DNA of 64,000 bases from contig NZ_CP014798.1 in assembly GCF_001969385.1 (NCBI RefSeq), positions 62,001-126,000 on the forward strand, read 5' to 3'. The stretch is from Salipiger profundus (GTDB lineage: Bacteria; Pseudomonadota; Alphaproteobacteria; Rhodobacterales; Rhodobacteraceae). Below are positions 36,853 through 45,126 of the stretch, one piece after another; the stretch's first letter is position 1, and every line of letters begins with the position of its first letter. The position numbers were made by a program, and so were the translations under genes. The notes beneath the pieces were generated by a model that made no database searches, was not told the origin of the DNA, and worked only from the letters and a program-made list of their open reading frames with translations.

Positions 36853-37018
36853 AAAGGTTCCTAAGACAAGCCTGCCGCAAACCCTAGCTACTCTTGTGCA
36901 TGACGCAGCGACTGACACCAAATCTAGAAAGAGCTTGCACGAATCTGATAGCTCGGGCAATAGTCTCGATAAATAACGCGCGATCACATAAAAAACGCGC
37001 CCACGAATCGAGGCAGAG

Positions 37019-38212
37019 ATGAGCGAAGCTGAGCAGGACCTGGACATTGCCATCGGGCACTACGCAGAGCTTCTTGCGTCCAATCTTCATGCGCAACGTG
37101 CTGCCCACTTCCCTCCCGACGCCAAAAAAGTCATGCGCAGCCTGACCAGCGGCGAGGCGGCCGAGTTGCTTGGCGTCGATCATACCTACCTTCGCAAGCT
37201 TCATCGAGAAGGAAAGATCGCTGACGTCGAAACCACTGCGGGCAGCCACCGGCGATATACCCTCGATGATATCTGGGAGATTCGCCACGCTCTTGAGGCA
37301 AACGCGAAGAAGCCTGGAACCTACGTTCCGGGGCGTCGTGCCGGTGACGAGCTTCAGATTGTTTCTGTTGTGAACTTCAAAGGCGGGTCCGGGAAAACGA
37401 CAACATCCGCTCACCTTGCACAGCGCTTGGCTCTCAAGGGATATCGTGTCCTTGCGATCGATCTGGACCCCCAGGCATCCCTTTCCGCGCTGCATGGCAT
37501 CCAGCCTGAGCTGGACCTGATGGAGGGTGGCACGCTGTATGATGCGGTTCGCTACGATGAACCGGTCCCGATCTCGGACGTGATCCGCAAGACCTACATC
37601 CGTGGTCTTGACCTGATTCCCGGGAACCTCGAGCTCATGGAATTCGAACATGAGACACCGGCAGCCATTCAGCGTGGCGGCGCCCGCGCATTCTTTGCCC
37701 GTGTGCGCGACGCGCTCGACAGTGTCGAAGCGGACTATGACGTCGTCGTCATCGACTGTCCGCCGCAGCTTGGTTTTTTAACCATGTCCGCCCTTTCAGC
37801 ATCTTCAGGGGTGCTTGTTACCGTTCACCCCCAAATGCTCGATCTGATGTCCATGTCGCAGTTTTTGCGCATGACCGCTGATCTGCTTGGCGTCATCCGG
37901 GATGCTGGCGCAAACCTTCGCTTCGACTGGCTGCGCTTTCTGCCGACCCGCTACAAGGTGGGTGATGCCCCGCAGACCGAGGTCATTGCTTTCATCCGGG
38001 GTCTGTTCGGCAGGTCAGTCCTGACCAACCACATGGTTGAGTCTACTGCGATCTCTGATGCAGGGCTGACGAAGCAGACGCTCTACGAGGCCGACAAGAA
38101 GGACTTCACGCGTCAGACTTTCGATCGTGCAATCGAATCCATGAACGCCGTCAACGACGAGATCGCGGCGATCATCCAGAACACGTGGGGACGCAATGGC
38201 AAGAAAGCCTAA
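37019..38212 (+). CDS. repA: Plasmid partition ATPase RepA
   Basis: A 397-residue ParA-type ATPase of a repABC cassette. An N-terminal MerR-like DNA-binding region (residues 42-82) precedes the deviant Walker A NFKGGSGKTTTSAHL near residue 119 and Walker B VVVIDCPPQLGF. RepA acts in plasmid segregation and represses the operon. GAGGCAGAG precedes the ATG. It overlaps repB by 17 bp. Confidence 0.95.
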   Translation: MSEAEQDLDIAIGHYAELLASNLHAQRAAHFPPDAKKVMRSLTSGEAAELLGVDHTYLRKLHREGKIADVETTAGSHRRYTLDDIWEIRHALEANAKKPGTYVPGRRAGDELQIVSVVNFKGGSGKTTTSAHLAQRLALKGYRVLAIDLDPQASLSALHGIQPELDLMEGGTLYDAVRYDEPVPISDVIRKTYIRGLDLIPGNLELMEFEHETPAAIQRGGARAFFARVRDALDSVEADYDVVVIDCPPQLGFLTMSALSASSGVLVTVHPQMLDLMSMSQFLRMTADLLGVIRDAGANLRFDWLRFLPTRYKVGDAPQTEVIAFIRGLFGRSVLTNHMVESTAISDAGLTKQTLYEADKKDFTRQTFDRAIESMNAVNDEIAAIIQNTWGRNGKKA

Positions 38213-39128
38213 ACTGGGACTGCCACTGCAGACCCTGCGCAACGCGCCCGACGCTCTTGAAGGGCGCAGGCTGCGCGGCGGCGTTTTCGAAATCGAGCCT
38301 GACCAAATCGAAACCACAGGTCGGCTCGATGACAGGCTGCAGATTGAGACTGCGGGCCTCAAGGCGTCAATTTCCAAGAACGGACAGCGAGTACCAATCC
38401 TCGTCCGGCCGCTTGATGGTGATCGCTACAGCCTGATCTATGGCCGTCGTCGACTGGAAGCTTGCAGAGAACTTGGGATCAAGGTCCGCGCCATTGTCAC
38501 AGAGATGGAGGGCGATCAGGCACTTCGTGATCAGCTGTTAGAGAACCAGGAGCGGCGGGATCTAAGCTTCATCGAACGAGCGCTTGTTGCCGCAGCCTTG
38601 CTCGACGGTGACCATCTGAGCGCATCCGAACGCACTAACAAGGGTGTCGCCGAGGTTCTCAATCTGACCGAGGCAGGAGTGTCGCAGCTGTTAAGCGTGG
38701 TCCGCACCGTTGGGGAGGACTTGGTCCTCGCCATCGGTGCCGCTCCGGGCATTGGTCGGCCCAGGTGGGAAGAGCTCAAGAAGTTGCTGGGGGCTACGGA
38801 TGCCGATCGCGAACTGCTTGCAGCTTTGGCGGGTGAGGCCAAGACATCCTACCAAGGCGGTATTGACGAGAAATCCGATCATGCATTTTTGGCCGTCCTC
38901 TCTGCTGCAGGGAAGCCCGAACAGACCACATCCTCGTCTCGCCCTCGCGGGCGGCCCGGCACGGTGATTCCGGGGGTCGGTGCCGCCACTGTCACGATCG
39001 GACGTCGTGGAAAGCAACTCAAGCTCGAGTTGAAGGCCGAGGAGAGCGATTTTGTCAGCTGGCTTGAGGGCAACGCCCCGCAGCTGATCACCGAGCTTCA
39101 CGAGCGCTGGAAGCGTTCGGAAGACTGA
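38196..39128 (+). CDS. repB: Plasmid partition protein RepB
   Basis: A 310-residue ParB-type protein binding the plasmid centromere. The ParB N-terminal motifs GRRRLEACRELG and ENQERRDLSFIERA are present, followed by an HTH (TNKGVAEVLNLTEAGVSQL near residue 150). Likely targets are the two 16-20 bp palindromes just after repC. Confidence 0.95.
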   Translation: MARKPKLGLPLQTLRNAPDALEGRRLRGGVFEIEPDQIETTGRLDDRLQIETAGLKASISKNGQRVPILVRPLDGDRYSLIYGRRRLEACRELGIKVRAIVTEMEGDQALRDQLLENQERRDLSFIERALVAAALLDGDHLSASERTNKGVAEVLNLTEAGVSQLLSVVRTVGEDLVLAIGAAPGIGRPRWEELKKLLGATDADRELLAALAGEAKTSYQGGIDEKSDHAFLAVLSAAGKPEQTTSSSRPRGRPGTVIPGVGAATVTIGRRGKQLKLELKAEESDFVSWLEGNAPQLITELHERWKRSED

Positions 39129-39173
39129 GGAAGAGCAACAATCAAAAAGGAGGCACGAGACAGGCAGAAAAGA

Positions 39174-39206
39174 AAAAGGCCCCGAGAAGCAAGCTTCACG
39201 AGACCT
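39174..39206 (-). terminator. Intrinsic terminator of the putative ctRNA
   Basis: On the minus strand, GGTCTCG-T-GAAGC pairs with GCTTC-T-CGGGGCC, loop TT, followed by TTTTT (39174-39178). A classic rho-independent structure. Confidence 0.7.
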
Positions 39207-39256
39207 TTCTTAGGTTTCGCACGGGACCAGCCCGCTACAAAACTTCAGTTTTCGCA
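39174..39256 (-). ncRNA. Putative repABC antisense RNA (ctRNA)
   Basis: The repB-repC spacer on the minus strand shows -35 TTGCGG and -10 TACATT (39263-39268) with a 17-bp spacer, then about 83 nt, then a GC-rich hairpin (39179-39206) followed by five T. This matches the countertranscribed RNA that controls RepC synthesis in repABC plasmids. The exact 5' end is estimated. Confidence 0.65.
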
Positions 39257-39273
39257 CCTCTGAATGTAGCGAT

Positions 39274-39317
39274 CTGGCCCCTTTCCCGCAAGCGCAAAGC
39301 GATTCGCGGGCCAGGGA
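39274..39317 (+). promoter_or_regulatory. Inverted repeat in the repC leader
   Basis: CTGGCCC (from about 39274) and GGGCCAG (ending about 39315) flank a second stem CCCGC...GCGGG. It ends just before AGGGAAA, the likely repC ribosome site. Alternative folding of this leader with the antisense RNA would control repC, as known for repABC systems. Confidence 0.5.
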
Positions 39318-39341
39318 AATTTTGCCTTCGTGAATGACATC

Positions 39342-40553
39342 ATGGATTACACACCGATTTCGCCGTTTATGCGGCCGATCTCGCACGCCCATCTGCGCGT
39401 GGTCGAGCGTCCTGAGGCGTCTGTTCCCGGCAAGCCCGTCAACAAGTGGGAGCTCCTCCGTGAGCTGTCCAAGGCACAGGCCGCCTTCGGGGTTTCCGAG
39501 CGCGATCTGACCGTTCTTCAGGGACTTCTCAGCTTTTTTCCGGACGATGCGCTTGGCGGGAACACCGAAATGGTCGTCTTCCCATCCAACAAGGCGATCT
39601 GCGAGCGGCTGAACGGCATGCCTTGCTCGACGATGCGCCGTCACCTCGCCCGGTTGGTAGAGGCACGCTTGCTCATGCGGCGCGATAGCCCCAATGGGAA
39701 GCGGTATGTGCGCAAGCGTGGCGAAGATCGGGTGGCCTTCGGCTTTGATCTCTCCCCGCTCTATTGCCGGGCCGAGGAAATTGCACGGGCTGCAGAGGCT
39801 GTGCGTGAGGCCGAGGACCGTGTGCGGCGACTGAGGGAGGTAGTGAGCCTTATGCGTCGCGACTTGGCCGCTCTGGCGGAGTTCGGCGAGGAGATCCAGC
39901 CCGGGCTTGGCCTATGGGACCAGCTCCGCGACAAGGCAGCCCTCACCGCCCGCGCTCTTCGCCGCAAACTCTCGCTTGAGGATCTGTCGGCATTTCGGAC
40001 TGAACTGGAGACCCTTCTTGACCAGGCGCGTAATGTGATTGACGGTCCTGAAACAGAAGAAATGAACACCAATGATGCCCAATGTGAGCGTCACCATCAT
40101 AATTCAAATAAAGAATCTATAGATCTTGAACCTGCCTTAGAAAAAGGCGGGGCGGCGGGACGCGCGCCTGATGATGATACGGGTGAGTCCGTGGCTGACC
40201 TTGAAGAGTCTGACACGAGGCGGGTGCCGAAAATCCCACTCCACCTGGTAATCGCCGGCTGTCCCTCGCTCAAGACTTTCTATCAGGGCGACATTCGACA
40301 CTGGCACCAACTTTTCGACGCGGCTTGTCATGTAAGGCCGGCCATGGGGATCAGTGTTTCCGCGTGGGAAGAAGCGCAACGCTGCATGGGACCAGAGCAA
40401 GCCTCGATCGTCGTCGTGGCCATGCTGGAACGATTCTCTGACATCAGATCACCGGGTGGATACTTGCGGGCGCTGACGTCCAAGGCCGCGGCGGGCGAAT
40501 TCTCTTGCGGTCCGATGGTCATGGCTTTGATCGGTCGGCGAAGTGCGGCTTAA
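39342..40553 (+). CDS. repC: Replication initiator RepC
   Basis: A 403-residue initiator that is essential in repABC plasmids; the replication origin usually lies inside this gene. An N-terminal winged-helix domain (NKAICERLNGMPCSTMRRHL, about residues 88-107) is followed by a coiled region and a C-terminal domain with SVSAWEEAQRCMGPEQASIV and SPGGYLRALTSKA, both typical of RepC. ATG 39342 is chosen; GTG 39330 in frame would add four residues. The stop codon is inside the first parS palindrome. Confidence 0.93.
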   Translation: MDYTPISPFMRPISHAHLRVVERPEASVPGKPVNKWELLRELSKAQAAFGVSERDLTVLQGLLSFFPDDALGGNTEMVVFPSNKAICERLNGMPCSTMRRHLARLVEARLLMRRDSPNGKRYVRKRGEDRVAFGFDLSPLYCRAEEIARAAEAVREAEDRVRRLREVVSLMRRDLAALAEFGEEIQPGLGLWDQLRDKAALTARALRRKLSLEDLSAFRTELETLLDQARNVIDGPETEEMNTNDAQCERHHHNSNKESIDLEPALEKGGAAGRAPDDDTGESVADLEESDTRRVPKIPLHLVIAGCPSLKTFYQGDIRHWHQLFDAACHVRPAMGISVSAWEEAQRCMGPEQASIVVVAMLERFSDIRSPGGYLRALTSKAAAGEFSCGPMVMALIGRRSAA

Positions 40554-40564
40554 CAGCTGTTAAG
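40549..40564. repeat. parS-like palindrome 1
   Basis: Perfect 16-bp palindrome CTTAACAGCTGTTAAG overlapping the repC stop codon. An identical core recurs 45 bp downstream. Position and symmetry fit RepB-binding centromere sites. Confidence 0.8.
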
Positions 40565-40592
40565 TTTCAACGCCGCGGTGCTCAGTTGGCAT

Positions 40593-40612
40593 GACTTAAC
40601 AGCTGTTAAGTC
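40593..40612. repeat. parS-like palindrome 2
   Basis: Perfect 20-bp palindrome GACTTAACAGCTGTTAAGTC containing the same 16-bp core as the first copy. The pair is the probable partition site of the plasmid. Confidence 0.8.
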
Positions 40613-40721
40613 GCCTCTTGGCAACCATACGATCATCGAGAGGGAAAGGAGTGTTGGTTTGAGGGTGACGGGAAATGAGATCGGGAGAGTGGCTTCCGGC
40701 GCCCGTCGTGGAGAAGATCTG

Positions 40722-42353
40722 ATGACGAAAGCTGTCCGGAAAATCACCCTGTCCCCTTCGCGGGATATCCCTTTTGACAAGCTGGTCCTGAGCCAGTCCA
40801 ACGTGCGGCGCATCAAGGCTGGCGTGTCTGTCGAGGAACTGGCCGAAGACATCGCCCGCCGCGGTCTGTTGCAGAGCCTGAGCGTGCGGCCCGTCTTGGC
40901 TGACGACGGCACCGAGACCGGCAAGTTCGAGATCCCGGTCGGTGGCCGTCGGTTCCAAGCATTGTCCCTGCTGGTGAAGCAGAAGTGTTTGGCAAAGACC
41001 CCGCCCATTCCTTGCATCGTGCGCGATGCTGCGTCCGACATCCTGGCCGAGGATGATTCCCTTGCAGAAAGCATGCATCGCGTCGCCCTGCACCCGCTCG
41101 ACCAATTCCGCGCGTTTGTGGCGCTGAGGGACAAGGGCCAGAGCGATGCAGAGATTGCCGCCGCCTTCTTCGTGACGCCGCAGATCGTGAAGCAGCGCTT
41201 GAAACTCGCTTCCGTCGCCCCTGCCCTGCTTGAGGTCTATGCCGAGGATGGCATGACGCTGGAGCAGCTCATGGCCTTCACCGTGAACCCCGATCATGCG
41301 CGTCAGGTTCAGGTCTGGGATGTGATCCATTCATCTTGGAACAAGGAGCCATTCCAGATCCGGCGCATGCTGACCGAGACCTCGGTCCGGGCGTCTGACC
41401 GGCGCGCGGTCTTTGTGGGTGTTGAGGCCTACGAAGCGGCGGGCGGCACGATGTTGCATGACCTCTTTCAGGGCGATGACGGTGGCTGGCTCGAGGACCC
41501 TGCCCTGCTCGATCGGCTGGTGACGGAAAAACTCCAGGCCAAGGCTGAGACGGTTGCCGTTGAGGGCTGGAAGTGGATCGAGGTCGCGCTTGACCTGCCC
41601 TACGGCTACAGCCACGGCCTGCGGTCCCTGTCAGGTGATCCGGCACCGATGACGGATGACGAAGGCGCGGACCATGCCAAGCTGCTCGCCGAATACCGGG
41701 CGCTGGAAGAGGAATACGCGGGTCAGGATGAAATCCCCGACGGGATCGACACGCGGCTTGGCGTGTTGGAAACGGAGATGGAAAAGATCGAGACCCGGCC
41801 GTTGATCTTCGACGCGGAGGAGATCGGGCGGGCAGGGGCGTTCGTCACGCTCGACCGCTACGGCGCGCTGGCCGTCTATCGCGGCTATGTGCGTCCAGAG
41901 GATGAGCCGGTTGACGTGACAGCGGTCCAGGATGGTGCTGATCCTGCGGTGGCGGGGCAGGGGGATGATCGTGATCTCACCGATGGCTATGACAGTGCCG
42001 CTCATGCCGGAACCGTCATCATGTCGGGAGGCCAGCCGATTGGCGGCGATCTGCCGGAGGATGAGGATGACGGAGCGCTGAAGCCACTGCCCGAGCGGCT
42101 CGTAATCGAGTTGACGGCACACCGGACGCTGGCGCTGCGTGAAGCGATCGGGCGCTCGCCCGACGTGGCGTTGATTCTGCTGCTGCTGAAGATTGTGACG
42201 GACACCTTCCGCACTTCCTCTGCTTCGGGAAGCTGTCTCGAAGCCTCAGTGCGTCACATCTACATGCCGGCGCAGGCGAGCGATCTGAAGGACAGCGTGG
42301 TGGCAAAGCTGGTCGACGAGCGTCATGCGCCGGAACGATCTCGTGGCGCTTGA
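40722..42353 (+). pseudogene. ParB/RepB/Spo0J-family protein, 3' end frameshifted
   Basis: The frame encodes 543 residues. The ParB-like N-terminal domain shows SQSNVRRIKAGVSVEELAEDI, VGGRRFQALSLL and the LAESMHRVALHPLDQF region, with HTH near FFVTPQIVKQRLKLA. ATG 40722 with GGAG at 8 nt is chosen because an earlier GTG lies across parS. After DSVVAKLVDERHA the frame ends at 42353, yet a second frame (42331-42483) continues with family-like acidic sequence ending LTDDLPAEGASMLASE. A deletion or frameshift is likely. The domain part may still be functional. Confidence 0.75.
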
Positions 42354-42483
42354 CGATGAGGACCATGCCGAAGGGCAGGGGGCGGATGCCGAAGCGGCTG
42401 ACAGCGTCAGTGAAGCTGACCTTCCTGCATTTCTGACGGATGACCTGCCTGCTGAAGGCGCGTCGATGCTGGCCTCGGAATAA
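42331..42483 (+). pseudogene. C-terminal remnant of the ParB-like gene in another frame
   Basis: Fifty codons beginning MRRNDLVALDDEDH and ending at TAA 42481-42483. The acidic, Ala-rich end resembles tails of plasmid ParB-like proteins. It overlaps the end of the main frame by 23 bp in a different frame, which locates the lesion near 42330. Confidence 0.55.
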
Positions 42484-42495
42484 CGTGATCCAGCG

Positions 42496-42516
42496 GGGGG
42501 CGGAGATTCCGCCCCC
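42496..42516 (+). terminator. GC hairpin after ParB-like gene
   Basis: Perfect stem GGGGGCGGA-GAT-TCCGCCCCC, 13 bp after the remnant's stop codon. No U-tract, so termination efficiency is uncertain. Confidence 0.45.
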
Positions 42517-42582
42517 AATCACCCTATAGTGTAATAATATCAATGGGATGAGCGCGATTACTCGCATTCAGAATGAAGAATC

Positions 42583-42639
42583 ATGTCTACAACAACCATC
42601 ATCGACACCGCACCCCTCGGGGCGCTGCGACGTGAGACT
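42583..42639 (+). pseudogene. 5' fragment of a backbone gene cut at the cargo junction
   Basis: An ATG-led frame reads MSTTTIIDTAPLGALRRE and then loses similarity. This opening resembles a small protein commonly encoded after ParB-like genes on alphaproteobacterial plasmids, from memory. The break near 42635 coincides with the end of the sensor kinase gene, so it probably marks the left border of the second cargo block. Confidence 0.45.
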
Positions 42640-44007
42640 TCAAGGCCAATGCTCCCGATCTTTCACATGGGCATTTGGAGCATCCGTTGGCAATCTGACG
42701 GATGCCTGAAATCCAGAAGTTTCACCGGGACGTGGTGACTGGAGCAAGAGAGAGGTTTCGATCCGTTCTGCGATGGCTGAGACGATAGCGAGGCCAAGCC
42801 CGCTACCATCAGTTTTTGCATCTGCCCTCTCGAAGCGCCCTGTCAGGCGTTCGAGTGTTTCGGTTGCTACCGCGGGGCCCTCGTTCGCCACGATCAACTG
42901 CCCCTCGCTCGTGAGTGTAACCGCGACTGGGGCATTCTGCGCCCCGTGGCGTAGGGCGTTTTCCACCAGATTCCGGCACAGAATTCCTAATGCGTCGGGG
43001 TCGATATCAGACAAGACAGGCGTGTCCGGCAAGTTCAACGTAAGGCGCCCGTTCTCTGTGGTGCGCGCGATATCTTCCACCACGACCCGAGTGATGGTTC
43101 TGACATCAGCGCTCTGGTCCATCCGAAGTCTACCGCCTTCCGCCCGCGCAAGCTGCAGGAGACGCTCGGAAAGCCGAGTGAGACGCTTGAGCGTTGCCTC
43201 GATCTCGGCGGCACGGGCGTCGATGGTCGGATCTTTGGTCTCTGACCGCAGTCGCTGCGCCTGGGCGATAGCGCCCGCCAATGGTGTCCTTAGTTCATGA
43301 GCCGCATTGGCTGCAAAACTTCGCTCAGCCTCGAACGCGTCGCGCAACCGAGCCAAAAGGCTGTTCAAGGTTGCGGCCAGCGGTCCGATTTCGGTCGGCA
43401 GGTCGGCCGCGGGTACTTCTGACAGGTCGCGCACGCCGCGCGCTTCAAGCCGCGTACGGAACCGATGGAGAGGGGCGAGGCTAAAGCGCACAGCGAGAAT
43501 AATCGACGCGAGCGCCAACGGCAGCACGACCAGCAGCGGCAGGCCGAGGCCCATCTGGATTTCAAGAGCAACCGATGCGCGATGCGCCAACGGTTCGGCC
43601 ACGGTGATGCTGATCGTCCCCTGGAGCGCCGCGTCGCTGTAGAGGCGATGTGTGGCGTTCTGCCCAAATCCCGGCCCGTCGTATGGAGGGAACACGGCAG
43701 GGTCCGCCGCATGGGATTGCAGCAAAATGCGTCCCTCGGCATCGCGTACGATGTAGGTGAAGAACTCGTCATGCTCCCGGATCGGCGCGAGGCGCTGCGT
43801 CACACCCTGATCTTCTCGGCCGACGATGTCGGTCACGGCCAGCGGAAGGATGCGCTCGGCGGTTTCGCGCAGGGCGCTGTCGAAGACCTCGTCCATCTCG
43901 CCCCGAACGATCACCGCGGTAACCGTGGCGGCGGCGAGCCAGAGGATCGTCAGCACAAGGCCGAGTGACAAGCCGAGCCGTACCTGAAGGCTGGATGGCC
44001 ACATCAT
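42640..44007 (-). CDS. Two-component sensor histidine kinase (QseC/PmrB type)
   Basis: A 455-residue kinase: membrane helix 1 (residues 9-33), periplasmic domain (34-150), helix 2 (152-174), HAMP, phospho-acceptor His237 in NAAHELRTPLAGAIAQ, N box RNLVENALRHG and G box GSGLGLAIVS. ATG 44007 overlaps the response-regulator stop (ATGATG). The frame continues upstream to 44202 only as a shadow of the regulator gene. It probably controls the PepSY/ferric-reductase block to its right. Confidence 0.9.
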   Translation of the reverse strand: MMWPSSLQVRLGLSLGLVLTILWLAAATVTAVIVRGEMDEVFDSALRETAERILPLAVTDIVGREDQGVTQRLAPIREHDEFFTYIVRDAEGRILLQSHAADPAVFPPYDGPGFGQNATHRLYSDAALQGTISITVAEPLAHRASVALEIQMGLGLPLLVVLPLALASIILAVRFSLAPLHRFRTRLEARGVRDLSEVPAADLPTEIGPLAATLNSLLARLRDAFEAERSFAANAAHELRTPLAGAIAQAQRLRSETKDPTIDARAAEIEATLKRLTRLSERLLQLARAEGGRLRMDQSADVRTITRVVVEDIARTTENGRLTLNLPDTPVLSDIDPDALGILCRNLVENALRHGAQNAPVAVTLTSEGQLIVANEGPAVATETLERLTGRFERADAKTDGSGLGLAIVSAIAERIETSLLLQSPRPGETSGFQASVRLPTDAPNAHVKDREHWP

Positions 44008-44663
44008 GGCTTGCCCAGCCGGTAACCCATGCCGCGCTCGGTCTCGATGATGGCGCTCCCCAGTTTCTTGCGCAGGCGGCTCACGTGCACCTCGATGGTG
44101 TTGCTCTCGACTTCGGCGTCGAAAGCGTAGAGCTTCTCCTCCAACTGCGCCTTGGACAGGAGCTGCCCGGGACGCGCCAGGAAGGCCTCGAAGAGCGCCC
44201 ATTCCCGCGCCGTCAGCGGCACATGTCTGCCATCCCGATGGACGCTGCGCGCGGCAAGGTCGATGTCGAGCGGTCCGTGGGTCAGGATCGGGTTGGGGTT
44301 GCCGCTGTAGCGCCGCGCGACCGATCCGATCCGTGCCGACAGTTCCGACAGGTCGAAGGGCTTCACAAGATAGTCGTCAGCGCCCGCATTGAGGCCTTCG
44401 ATCCTATCGGACACCTGGTCGAGCGCCGTCAGGATGATGACCGGCGTCACGTCTCCACGCGTCCTGAGGCCCTTGAGGAACCCGATACCACGTCCGTCTG
44501 GCAGCATGAGGTCGAGCAGGAGCAGGTCGTAAGAGGTTGCGCTCATCGCGTCTGCCGCCGCGTCTAGCCGCGTGACCCAGTCTACTGACTGGCCATCAGC
44601 TGCGATCTGGTCGCGCACGGCAGCGCCAAGAGTCGTGTCGTCCTCGATCAGCAATATGCGCAT
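44004..44663 (-). CDS. OmpR-family response regulator
   Basis: A 219-residue regulator with receiver residues Asp8-Asp9, Asp51 in LLLDLMLPDGRG, Lys in LVKPFD, and a C-terminal winged helix ending RKKLGSAIIETERGMGYRL. Similar to QseB/PmrA-type regulators. ATG 44663 gives the normal MRILLIEDD start; the longer frame to 44714 is unlikely. Opposed CTGA repeats lie in the divergent region upstream. Confidence 0.92.
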   Translation of the reverse strand: MRILLIEDDTTLGAAVRDQIAADGQSVDWVTRLDAAADAMSATSYDLLLLDLMLPDGRGIGFLKGLRTRGDVTPVIILTALDQVSDRIEGLNAGADDYLVKPFDLSELSARIGSVARRYSGNPNPILTHGPLDIDLAARSVHRDGRHVPLTAREWALFEAFLARPGQLLSKAQLEEKLYAFDAEVESNTIEVHVSRLRKKLGSAIIETERGMGYRLGKP

Positions 44664-44707
44664 GGTCGTACCCGTCCTTTCCTGATGTCCCTCCATGATC
44701 CGTCTGG

Positions 44708-44757
44708 CTGACACGAAGCTGAAGCTTGTGGGTCGAGCCCCTTCAGGCTGCCGTCAG
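44708..44757. promoter_or_regulatory. Opposed CTGA-N7-CTGA repeats upstream of first PepSY gene
   Basis: CTGACACGAAGCTGAAG (44708-44724, plus) and CTTCAGGCTGCCGTCAG (44741-44757, its reverse type). In each the CTGA units start 11 bp apart. An equivalent pair with the same overall span precedes the second PepSY gene. Likely binding sites for the adjacent OmpR-type regulator; this is inference from repeat geometry. Confidence 0.6.
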
Positions 44758-44808
44758 CTTCGCGGCGCATGAATGGCATCAAGAGGCGAGCCACTAGGAG
44801 TGTGCCCC

Positions 44809-45126
44809 ATGAAGAAGACATTGACAATTATCGGCTTTCTCGCGGTCTTTACGGCCGGCGCGGCGCTGGCTGACGACGATTGCTTCGTGCCGATGGCCGA
44901 CTGGCAGCCGCGCGATGCTGTTGCCATGCTGGCCGAGGAAAATGGTTGGACGGTGCGCCGGATCAAGATCGATGACGGCTGCTACGAGATCGACGGGAGG
45001 GATGCCGAGGGGCGTGCGATCGAGGTGACTGTCCACCCGGCCACGCTGGAGGTAATCGAGTTCGAATACGAGGACGACGAGGATGATCGCCGCGAGCGGG
45101 ATCACGAGAGACGCGACGATGACTGA
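44809..45126 (+). CDS. Small periplasmic PepSY-domain protein 1
   Basis: A 105-residue exported protein: signal to ALA (about residue 19), then one PepSY-like domain with DWQPRDAVAMLAEENGWTV and DDGCYEIDGRDAEGR, ending in a highly acidic and basic tail (EYEDDEDDRRERD). Two Cys (in DDDCFVP and DDGCYE) may form a disulfide. Closely similar to the protein at 46649-47029. Such proteins are often induced by two-component systems of the QseBC type. GGAG precedes the ATG. Confidence 0.82.
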   Translation: MKKTLTIIGFLAVFTAGAALADDDCFVPMADWQPRDAVAMLAEENGWTVRRIKIDDGCYEIDGRDAEGRAIEVTVHPATLEVIEFEYEDDEDDRRERDHERRDDD

